From positions 1 through 6,912 of the forward strand of contig SVCR01000090.1 in NCBI GenBank assembly GCA_015058265.1: 6,912 nucleotides of DNA, read 5' to 3'. The notes under the pieces are model-generated. The model did not search any database. It saw only the letters and a list, made by a program, of their open reading frames with translations, and was not told the DNA's origin. This document shows positions 1-5,475 of this stretch, piece after piece (within the stretch, counting starts at the first letter, position 1; the number at the start of each line of letters is the position of its first letter). The translations under genes were made by a program, and so were the position numbers. This DNA comes from Clostridiales bacterium. GTDB lineage: Bacteria; Bacillota_A; Clostridia; Peptostreptococcales; Anaerovoracaceae.

Positions 1-587
1 CGAATGGCAGCGGCAAGACAACACTTCTCAAGCTGCTGAACGATCTCATCAAACCTACTTCGGGGGATCTGACTGTTAACGGAATGAAACCGGGAATAGA
101 AACTAAGAAGATAGTGGCTTATCTGCCGGATCGCAATGCCTTGCCGGACTACATGACTACAAACCAGCTTATCAGACTGTATGAAGACTTTTTCCCTGAT
201 TTCAGCCGTTCCAAAGCAGAAGACATGATACACGACCTCGGGATAGATTTCAGCCAGCAGCTGAAGAAAATGTCCAAGGGAACTAAAGAGAAGCTGCAGC
301 TGTCTCTGGTGATGGCGCGAGAAGCTGAGGTATATCTGCTCGATGAGCCGATAGGAGGTGTCGACCCGGCAACCAGAGATTATATTCTCAGGACGATAAT
401 ATCCAATTACAATGAGAATGCTGTAGTTGTGATATCGACCCATCTGATATCCGACATAGAGTCAGTCCTCGACGATGTGATATTCCTCAAGGAGGGCAAA
501 GTCGCACTGCACAAACATGCCGATGAGATCAGAGAGGAAACAGGGGAGAGTGTAGATATGCTCTTCAGGGAGGTGTTCAAATGTTAG
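1..587 (+). CDS. ABC transporter ATP-binding protein (5' partial)
   Basis: This is the nucleotide-binding subunit of an ABC transporter; it hydrolyses ATP on the cytoplasmic face and drives its membrane partner. The reading frame is open from base 3, and the window begins inside the Walker A motif (NGSGKTT), so only the N-terminal strands before the P-loop are missing; 194 residues remain. In the numbering of visible residues, the Q-loop region reads YLPDRN (about 40-45, Asp where Gln is usual), a degenerate signature MSKGTKEK lies at 90-97, Walker B VYLLDEP has D114 and E115, the D-loop GGVDP is at 118-122, and the switch histidine in STH is H147. The ATG at 84 is internal, not the start. 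The stop overlaps the permease start by 7 bases, implying translational coupling. The degenerate signature and short C-terminus resemble the YtrB/BcrA-like exporters of Firmicutes. The substrate is not evident. Confidence 0.95.
   Translation, partial: NGSGKTTLLKLLNDLIKPTSGDLTVNGMKPGIETKKIVAYLPDRNALPDYMTTNQLIRLYEDFFPDFSRSKAEDMIHDLGIDFSQQLKKMSKGTKEKLQLSLVMAREAEVYLLDEPIGGVDPATRDYILRTIISNYNENAVVVISTHLISDIESVLDDVIFLKEGKVALHKHADEIREETGESVDMLFREVFKC
568..573 (+). promoter_or_regulatory. Ribosome binding site of the ABC permease
   Basis: GGGAGG sits 7 bases before the ATG at 581, inside the last codons of the ATPase gene. It fixes the permease start and supports coupled translation of the two subunits. 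Confidence 0.85.
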
Positions 588-1357
588 GTAAACTGCTCAA
601 ATATGAAATGGATGCCGTAGGACGCAGATTGATGCCTTTGTTTGCAGCATGGGCAGCAACATCGGTTCTTCTCGGACTGGGCGTAGGGCGGCTCGATACA
701 GAAGGCGATCTGTTCGCTATCCTGTCAATATTGGTGTATATAGTGGTCACAACTGCGGTTTTCGTTATGTTCCTGATATTGATAATACAGCGCTATCGTA
801 ACAGCCTGCTCGGAGATGAAGCATATTTCAACCTGACTTTACCTGTCAGTATAACAGAGCATCTTGCGAACAAGACGCTGTCTGCTCTCATATGGTCGGT
901 CATATCCACATTAGCGGCTCTGGTGTCGGTGGTGCTGATACTCCTGTTCAGCTCCGGATTGAAGGAATTCCTGAACCTGAACATAACAGCCTTTTTAAAA
1001 CAGCTGTATGCTGGGGTAACATGGCAGGCTGTACTGATATTCATAGAGGTCATAGTGGTGGGCCTGTTCAGTATTGTAAAAAGCATACTTGCGATATATG
1101 CAGCTATTACGTTAGGGCACCAGGCTAAGAAGAGAGTAACACTTGCGTCCATAGGAGCCTACATCGGCCTTCTGGTGCTGGAAACGACTCTGGGAAGAGT
1201 CTTTATGCCCCTGTTTAACATAGAACTTAATGAACAGAGTGCATTCGGGACATTCCAGTATGTGATGCTGGTATCTCTGATAGCAACACTTTGCCTGTCA
1301 GCATTCTACTTCTACATCTGCAAGTATCTGCTTGAGAGGAAGGCAGATCTGAATTGA
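581..1357 (+). CDS. ABC-2 type transporter permease
   Basis: This is a 258-residue integral membrane protein, the likely transmembrane partner of the ATPase just upstream. Six hydrophobic segments can be read, at roughly residues 18-36, 46-70, 97-124, 148-178, 187-206 and 225-247. Basic residues flank several of them (RYR after the second, KK before the fifth). The stretch YFNLTLPVSITEHLANK between segments 2 and 3 resembles the 'TLP...LxxKLL' cytoplasmic loop common in small Firmicutes ABC-2 permeases. Start choice rests on GGGAGG 7 bases upstream and the ATGTTAG overlap with the ATPase stop. There is no binding protein and no large extracellular domain, which suggests an exporter, for example of a peptide antibiotic or lipid; the substrate is unknown. 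Isoleucine is mostly encoded by ATA, unlike the downstream symporter gene. It is probably the last gene of its operon. Confidence 0.88.
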   Translation: MLGKLLKYEMDAVGRRLMPLFAAWAATSVLLGLGVGRLDTEGDLFAILSILVYIVVTTAVFVMFLILIIQRYRNSLLGDEAYFNLTLPVSITEHLANKTLSALIWSVISTLAALVSVVLILLFSSGLKEFLNLNITAFLKQLYAGVTWQAVLIFIEVIVVGLFSIVKSILAIYAAITLGHQAKKRVTLASIGAYIGLLVLETTLGRVFMPLFNIELNEQSAFGTFQYVMLVSLIATLCLSAFYFYICKYLLERKADLN

Positions 1358-1369
1358 CCTATAACAGAC

Positions 1370-1384
1370 GCCGAATGTTCCGGC
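1370..1384 (+). terminator. Weak hairpin just after the permease gene
   Basis: GCCG at 1370-1373 pairs with CGGC at 1381-1384 around a 7-base loop, followed by ATTTTA. The stem is only four pairs, so this is at most a weak pause or RNA-end structure; the stronger terminator lies at 1451. Confidence 0.25.
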
Positions 1385-1450
1385 ATTTTAACTGAATTAA
1401 TAAAAATTTTTCCGGTGGACCGTATATCCATAGAGAGAGAACACTATCTG

Positions 1451-1488
1451 AACATCAGACTCCGGCAGATGGAGCCTGATGTTTTTTT
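1451..1488 (+). terminator. Rho-independent terminator of the ABC operon
   Basis: Arms AACATCAGACTCC (1451-1463) and GGAGCCTGATGTT (1471-1483) pair over 13 positions with a single A-C mismatch around a 7-base loop. A run of seven T follows at 1482-1488. It lies about 95 bases past the permease stop and ends the ABC operon before the symporter unit. Confidence 0.88.
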
Positions 1489-1687
1489 AACAAAAAAATA
1501 AACTCATAAATGCCGATAGGATACGGGCAAATATTCTCTGATTTATCATCTGCAAGACACCGGAGGACATGCGAAATAGCTGTTTTTATGGATTGAATTG
1601 TTGATAATGAGTAGGGGATGACGGGTAAAATCGTTAAAAAAATAACGTTAAATTAATACTTATGCTTCTTTGCTTCTTGCTTGTAAC

Positions 1688-1703
1688 CATTGAAAAATCA
1701 ATG
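1688..1703. repeat. Perfect 6-base inverted repeat
   Basis: CATTGA and TCAATG flank a four-A spacer. It could be a protein-binding palindrome, or a small hairpin if the region is transcribed. No T-run follows directly, so it is not a good terminator. Confidence 0.35.
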
Positions 1704-1738
1704 ATTCCTATTTATTGATACTTTTTTTCATCACAGTA

Positions 1739-1757
1739 TTATCATATTTAATGATAA
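1739..1757. repeat. Perfect 7-base inverted repeat, possible operator
   Basis: TTATCAT (1739-1745) and ATGATAA (1751-1757) are exact inverted copies separated by ATTTA, making a 19-bp symmetrical site. It ends 19 bases before the proposed -35 element of putP, a position that suits a DNA-binding regulator. No regulator gene is present in the window to pair it with, so the operator role is inference. Confidence 0.4.
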
Positions 1758-1775
1758 CTTAATATCAAATTTAGT

Positions 1776-1804
1776 TTGACTTAAAAGCCGAAATGGACAA
1801 TAAT
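1776..1804 (+). promoter_or_regulatory. Candidate sigma-A promoter for the putP gene
   Basis: TTGACT at 1776-1781 (five of six with the -35 consensus) is followed after 17 bases by AATAAT at 1799-1804 (five of six with TATAAT). An overlapping TAATAC at 1801-1806 would give a 19-base spacer. Transcription from here would start near 1811 and leave an untranslated leader of roughly 170 bases. Confidence 0.6.
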
Positions 1805-1817
1805 ACTTTTATAGGAT

Positions 1818-1850
1818 ATTGTCACCATCATATGATCTTATTGCGACAAT
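1818..1850 (+). promoter_or_regulatory. Inverted repeats in the putP leader
   Basis: ATTGTC (1818-1823) pairs with GACAAT (1845-1850), enclosing a 10-base palindrome ATCATATGAT (1827-1836). The site lies just past the inferred transcription start. It may fold in RNA or bind a repressor in DNA. It matches no riboswitch class I recognise. Confidence 0.3.
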
Positions 1851-1967
1851 TCGAATCTATTAATAATTAACCGAAAGAACCCGGATTTGAAAATGCCGTA
1901 ACAAAGTATTCGTAGAATTAGATAATCGATAGAGAAAAAGCGTAAGTAAAAAAGGTGGCAATAGAAA

Positions 1968-1972
1968 AGGAG
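1968..1972 (+). promoter_or_regulatory. Ribosome binding site that decides the putP start
   Basis: AGGAG lies 6 bases before the ATG at 1979. The frame is also open from a GTG at 1955, but that codon has a poorer site ahead of it (A-rich, no GGAGG) and would put the AGGAG inside the gene. The ATG is therefore preferred. Confidence 0.8.
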
Positions 1973-1978
1973 TATTGT

Positions 1979-3493
1979 ATGAATTCTGAAATGTTAACTT
2001 TTATCCTGTACTTCGTCGCTCTGATGGGAGTAGTAATCTACTTCTACATCAAGGACAAGCAGAGAAGCCAGGAGGATTACTTCCTCGGCGGACGTTCAAT
2101 GGGACCTTGGGTAACAGCACTTTCAGCTCAGGCTTCAGATATGTCAGCATGGCTGCTGATGGGACTCCCGGGATCGATCCTCGCGTTCGGTTTTGGACAG
2201 ATCTGGATCGGTATCGGACTCGCTCTCGGTACAGCTCTCAACTGGATACTTTGTGCAAGAAGACTCAGAGTATTCTCTGCTGAGGCTGATGACTCGATCA
2301 CTATCCCGCAGTTCCTTGCAAACAGATTCGATGCGGACAGCAAGACACTGCAGGTAATCTGCGCTCTGATCTTCCTGTTCTCATATACCATCTACGTTGC
2401 TTCCGCATTCGTAGCCGGTACAACAGTATTCGGAACACTGTTCCCGGGAATTTCAACAACGCTGGCAATGGTGATCTTCGCACTGTTGATCGTTTTCTAT
2501 ACTATATTCGGTGGATTCACAGCTGTATGCTGGACGGACTTCTTCCAGGGCATGCTGATGATGATCGCTCTTATGGCAGTTCCTATCACTGTTATTGCTA
2601 CTCGTCAGAATCTCGACACCTCACTGCTTTCACAGGTATATGAATATACTGATGCAAGTGGCGCAGTAGTAACATGCGACTTCGGAAGCGGTATCTTCAG
2701 CGCAAGCTGGCAGGATATAGCTACAGGTCTTGCATGGGGTCTCGGATATTTCGGTATGCCGCACATCATCGTAAGATTCATGTCGATCGAGAAGCCTTCA
2801 CAGATCAAGAAATCAGCTGCGATCGCTATCGTATGGGTACTGATCTCACTCGGAAGTGCATGCCTCATCGCATACATGGGCAGAATGCTTGTTGCTGATG
2901 AACTCCTGCCACAGGGACTTCAGAAACTCGTCTTCATCACCATGGCAAGGAAGTACTTCCCGCCTGCACTTTCAGGACTGCTGCTCGCGGCTATCATCGC
3001 GGCTTCGGTATCTACAGCAGACTCTCAGCTGCTCGTAGCTTCCAGTTCATTCACAGCAGACCTTTACACTCTGTTCAAGAAGAACGTATCTGAGAAAGAA
3101 GCTGTAATGGTTGGACGTATCGTAGTAGTAGTCATCGCTATTATTGCTTACCTGATTGCTTCATCGAAGGGAGCAGGTGCACAGGCTATCATGAATCTGG
3201 TAGAGAACGCTTGGGGCGCATTCGGTGCTTCGTTCGGACCGGTAATCATCCTGTCACTCTTCTGGAGAGAATTCAACTATAAGGGTGCTATAGCCGGTAT
3301 CATCGTCGGTTTCGTTGTAGACCTTGGCTGGCTGTTCGGCGGTCTCTCCGCAAGCACAGGCGTATATGAACTTCTGCCTGGATTCATCTGCGGCGCTGTA
3401 GCAGCATTCATCGTAGCTAAAGTCACACCGACTCTCGATAAAGAAAGAGCAGTATACGATGCAGCAAGACAGGCTGATGCAAATGCAGACTGA
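1979..3493 (+). CDS. putP: Sodium/proline symporter (SSS family)
   Basis: This is a 504-residue inner-membrane carrier that imports L-proline with Na+; E. coli PutP has 502 residues. The early region ALSAQASDMSAWLLMGLPG (residues 47-65) closely follows E. coli PutP, with D54 and S56 matching its Asp55 and Ser57 in the sodium site. AASVSTADSQLLVASSS follows later, with S345 and T346 matching the Ser340/Thr341 sodium ligands. The family motif KDKQRSQEDYFLGGRSMGPW is near the N-terminus. About 13 hydrophobic segments cover the protein, and the tail is short and hydrophilic. The start is set by AGGAG before the ATG at 1979; a GTG start at 1955 would add 8 residues. It is flanked by its own promoter and terminator, with no putA nearby, so proline may serve osmoprotection, protein synthesis or Stickland fermentation (inference). 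Ile codons are mostly ATC, suggesting high expression. Close SSS relatives carry other solutes, but the match to PutP is strong. Confidence 0.93.
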   Translation: MNSEMLTFILYFVALMGVVIYFYIKDKQRSQEDYFLGGRSMGPWVTALSAQASDMSAWLLMGLPGSILAFGFGQIWIGIGLALGTALNWILCARRLRVFSAEADDSITIPQFLANRFDADSKTLQVICALIFLFSYTIYVASAFVAGTTVFGTLFPGISTTLAMVIFALLIVFYTIFGGFTAVCWTDFFQGMLMMIALMAVPITVIATRQNLDTSLLSQVYEYTDASGAVVTCDFGSGIFSASWQDIATGLAWGLGYFGMPHIIVRFMSIEKPSQIKKSAAIAIVWVLISLGSACLIAYMGRMLVADELLPQGLQKLVFITMARKYFPPALSGLLLAAIIAASVSTADSQLLVASSSFTADLYTLFKKNVSEKEAVMVGRIVVVVIAIIAYLIASSKGAGAQAIMNLVENAWGAFGASFGPVIILSLFWREFNYKGAIAGIIVGFVVDLGWLFGGLSASTGVYELLPGFICGAVAAFIVAKVTPTLDKERAVYDAARQADANAD

Positions 3494-3526
3494 TTTTGAA
3501 TAAACACGAATACTTGAAAGATAGTC

Positions 3527-3558
3527 AAAGCGCGGGTCTTACCGGATTCGCGTTTTTT
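3527..3558 (+). terminator. Rho-independent terminator after putP
   Basis: AAAGCGCGGGTC (3527-3538) pairs with GATTCGCGTTTT (3545-3556) over 12 positions, allowing three G-U pairs, around a 6-base loop. Six T occur at 3553-3558. It begins 33 bases past the putP stop. Confidence 0.82.
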
Positions 3559-3588
3559 CTGTGCCTGTTTAGTTGATCCGGAGCCGGT

Positions 3589-3618
3589 TTGCATAAAAAA
3601 TATACAGAAAAGTATTAT
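3589..3618 (+). promoter_or_regulatory. Candidate promoter for the secreted peptidase-like gene
   Basis: TTGCAT (3589-3594) and TATTAT (3613-3618) are 18 bases apart, with an A-rich spacer. The -10 matches five of six positions, while the -35 is weak. It lies between the putP terminator and the gene, giving a leader of about 90 bases. Confidence 0.5.
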
Positions 3619-3647
3619 TGATTCCTCACTGATAGTAAAATCGAAAT

Positions 3648-3652
3648 GGAGG
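3648..3652 (+). promoter_or_regulatory. Orphan Shine-Dalgarno sequence facing an ATA codon
   Basis: GGAGG is a strong ribosome binding site, but no ATG, GTG or TTG follows at a usable distance. Seven bases downstream, at 3660, stands ATA, in the same frame as the secreted protein and open into it. See the finding on this leader. Confidence 0.55.
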
Positions 3653-3669
3653 ATTATCAATACGTCAGC

Positions 3670-3688
3670 CTCTGCCGGCCGGGCAGAG
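3670..3688 (+). promoter_or_regulatory. GC-rich hairpin in the leader of the secreted peptidase-like gene
   Basis: CTCTGCC (3670-3676) and GGCAGAG (3682-3688) are perfect complements around a 5-base loop. The structure lies between the GGAGG at 3648 and the likely ATG at 3714. No T-run follows, so it is not a terminator. It could affect translation or RNA stability. Confidence 0.55.
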
Positions 3689-3713
3689 ATTTGGCGTGCG
3701 GTCAGGTGTTGTT

Positions 3714-5354
3714 ATGGAAAGAAGAAAAATAATATCCACTGTGCTTATCGCGGTGATGCTGGTATTATCGATCCCGGTCATTACTGCCGCGCAATCTCAG
3801 GAATTGCCGAGCATTGATGATAAGGCGGTTTTATATACCCCGTGCAGTGATTACAAGGGAGGTTACTGCGTCATCACATCATGCAAATCCATGCTGAGAA
3901 GATTTGCGATAACACACGGATCGAAAAAATGGAATACTATCACCAATAAGGCTATCCAGCCCTTCGTTGCTCCGTCAGGCGGCATGAAATACACCAGTGA
4001 CTACAGCAATGATGGGATCAATTATCATATTGAGCATGGCTACTTCAAAGGGAACACAGAAGCGTCCAAGAAGAGGGAACTGAAGCAACTGCTTAAGGAA
4101 CATCCTGAAGGTGTCATAGTGTGGGGACAGAACGCTATCAGATCCGGTCCTCATGCGGTGCTTGCTGTGAAGATCAAGGATGGTGTGGTCTATGCTGTCG
4201 ATTCGTCCTATAACAGAGGTTATCCAAGCGGTAACAGTTACAGTATGGGAATTCAGAAGTGGGCGAACACTACGATGCTGAGTTTCAACAGGATATCAAA
4301 GTACTGGCGCATCAAGAGCACGACCGGAGAATCTACTTCTGCCGGCGGAAATAAGGTCAAATCCAACATGTCCATCTCAGATGTTACGACTCCGTCGACA
4401 GTCAAGAAGGGCAATGGCTTCACTATCAGAGGAATGATACAGTCGAACTACAGGATCACAGAAGTCCTGGTCGAGATAGTCAATTCCAAGGGTAAAGCTG
4501 TAATAAGCAAGAAAGCTGAACCGGATGCCTGGATGTATGATGTATACGGGCTTGACTCAGTTGTAAAATTCGGAACTCTCCCTGCGGGTACGTTCACATA
4601 TAAGATCACTGCAACAGACGAGAAGAAGACTGCAGTCCTGCACGAGAACACCTTCAAGATCAAAGGCAAGAATACTCCGGCTGATACAAATAAAGATACA
4701 GATAAAAGCGAGAGTGAGACAAATGACATTTCCGCTCTGAAGATCACCGGCGCGACTGTGCCTGATACTCTCAAGAAGGGAGATCCGTTCCCTGTCAGAG
4801 GAAAGATAACATCTGATGTAAAGATCAAATCAGTAGAGATATCTGTAATAAACAGTGCCGGTGATGCGGTGCTGTATATGAACGATGAGCCGGGGAAGAA
4901 ATCATATGATGTCTCGGCAATGGACGCATATCTGAAATTCGGAACTCTTGCCGCAGGCAAGTACAGATATGTCATATCAGCTACTGACAAGAAGCAGTCG
5001 CTGGATCTTGTGGACGAAGAATTCACGGTAAAAGCGGCCAAGAAGAAGACTACACTCAAAATAAAGTCATATACTGCACCTAAGAAACTGGCAAAGGGCA
5101 GCCCGTTTATCATAAAAGGGAAGATCACATCGAAATATAAGATCAAGAAGGTGCAGATACTGATAAGGGATTCTTCGGGCAATAACGTTCTGTCTGCTTC
5201 GGCAAAGCCGAATAAGAAAAAATACGATCTCAGGAAGCTCGACCCTAAGATCAAATTCGGACAGTTAAGCAAAGGTAAATATATCTACATGGTCAAGGCG
5301 AAGAATTCTAAGGGAACAACGACGCTTGTCAAGAAGACATTCAAGGTCGTATGA
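3714..5354 (+). CDS. Secreted C39/papain-like cysteine peptidase with three tandem beta repeats
   Basis: Counted from the ATG at 3714 this is a 546-residue exported protein. Residues 1-26 form a signal peptide: MERRK, a hydrophobic core to about 20, and a likely cut after TAA (24-26). Residues about 38-207 resemble a C39-like peptidase: GGYCVITSCKSML places a possible nucleophile at C52, SGPHAVLAV gives H147, and GVVYAVDSS gives D163, in the usual C-H-D order. The Gln that normally precedes the cysteine is not visible (D46 holds that place), so activity is uncertain. Three repeats of about 100 residues follow (about 219-319, 339-442, 446-546), sharing KKGxxFxIxGxIxS, a YDV/YDL element, KFGxLxxGxYxY and a closing FxVK. 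The last repeat is very lysine-rich, which would suit wall binding. Cell-wall or peptide cleavage is inference. CAGGTG 5 bases before the ATG is a modest binding site; a GTG at 3696 would add 6 residues. It is a single-gene unit ending at the terminator at 5393. Confidence 0.8.
   Translation: MERRKIISTVLIAVMLVLSIPVITAAQSQELPSIDDKAVLYTPCSDYKGGYCVITSCKSMLRRFAITHGSKKWNTITNKAIQPFVAPSGGMKYTSDYSNDGINYHIEHGYFKGNTEASKKRELKQLLKEHPEGVIVWGQNAIRSGPHAVLAVKIKDGVVYAVDSSYNRGYPSGNSYSMGIQKWANTTMLSFNRISKYWRIKSTTGESTSAGGNKVKSNMSISDVTTPSTVKKGNGFTIRGMIQSNYRITEVLVEIVNSKGKAVISKKAEPDAWMYDVYGLDSVVKFGTLPAGTFTYKITATDEKKTAVLHENTFKIKGKNTPADTNKDTDKSESETNDISALKITGATVPDTLKKGDPFPVRGKITSDVKIKSVEISVINSAGDAVLYMNDEPGKKSYDVSAMDAYLKFGTLAAGKYRYVISATDKKQSLDLVDEEFTVKAAKKKTTLKIKSYTAPKKLAKGSPFIIKGKITSKYKIKKVQILIRDSSGNNVLSASAKPNKKKYDLRKLDPKIKFGQLSKGKYIYMVKAKNSKGTTTLVKKTFKVV
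4368..5351 (+). repeat. Three tandem protein-domain repeats within the secreted protein gene
   Basis: Units run about 4368-4670, 4728-5036 and 5049-5351. They have diverged, but short DNA identities persist, such as AAATTCGGAACTCT in units 1 and 2 (near 4566 and 4936) and AAATTCGGACAG in unit 3 (near 5253). A hydrophilic linker rich in D, K, S and T separates units 1 and 2, while units 2 and 3 are almost contiguous. This is consistent with old internal duplication of a beta-sandwich domain. Confidence 0.8.
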
Positions 5355-5392
5355 TGTCCTGCATCCAATGAAGACGCTGAATCAAAACAATA

Positions 5393-5430
5393 AAAGTGCT
5401 CTGCATATCATAAATGCAGAGCACTTTGTT
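5393..5430. terminator. Bidirectional terminator between convergent genes
   Basis: AAAGTGCTCTGCAT (5393-5406) and ATGCAGAGCACTTT (5414-5427) are a perfect 14-pair stem with a 7-base loop. On the plus strand the stem ends in TTTGTTGTTG. On the minus strand it is followed by TTTTATTGTTTT. It lies 38 bases past the secreted protein gene and 45 bases past the end of the minus-strand DUF1015 gene, so it can serve both. Confidence 0.88.
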
Positions 5431-5475
5431 GTTGATGAAATCGTTATCTGCCTTAAGGCAGAATACCGCAGCCGC

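Larger units (their letters stand above)
1358..1978. other. AT-rich intergenic region with many inverted repeats
   Basis: This 621-base gene-free region holds the ABC operon terminator, then AT-rich DNA leading to the putP promoter and a long leader. It has no convincing coding sequence: the short frames at 1569-1604 and 1662-1718 lack well-spaced ribosome binding sites. Perfect short inverted repeats are frequent: CGTTA/TAACG (1632-1647), CATTGA/TCAATG (1688-1703), TTATCAT/ATGATAA (1739-1757), ATTGTC/GACAAT (1818-1850), ATCATATGAT (1827-1836) and ATTCGAAT (1849-1856). TGCTTCTT is repeated in tandem at 1663-1678. AT-rich DNA produces such repeats by chance to some extent, but the number directly ahead of one gene suggests regulation. 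Confidence 0.7.

Noticed and set aside
1400..1490. Possible small RNA ending at the terminator at 1451-1488
   Set aside because: No convincing promoter between the permease stop and the terminator; it is explained as the ABC operon's own 3' end.
1569..1604. Short frame ATG to TGA after GGAGGAC
   Set aside because: Only 11 codons, and the GGAGG is 2 bases from the ATG, too close for normal initiation.
1663..1678. TGCTTCTT tandem repeat as a possible CRISPR or VNTR seed
   Set aside because: Only two copies of 8 bases with no spacers; too small to interpret.
1662..1718. 18-codon frame beginning MLLCFLL
   Set aside because: No ribosome binding site, and it runs through a tandem TGCTTCTT repeat and a palindrome; looks like chance.
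1358..1978. Riboswitch or T-box upstream of putP
   Set aside because: I found no T-box sequence, no anti-terminator/terminator pair before the gene, and no recognisable aptamer core.
3578..3587. CCGG-AG-CCGG inverted repeat beside the weak -35 of the secreted gene
   Set aside because: Four-base arms are too short to support an operator call.
4448..5272. Minus-strand open frame of 274 codons
   Set aside because: It is antisense to the repeat region of the secreted protein. Lysine-rich, stop-poor codons there leave the reverse strand open; no start signal is seen.
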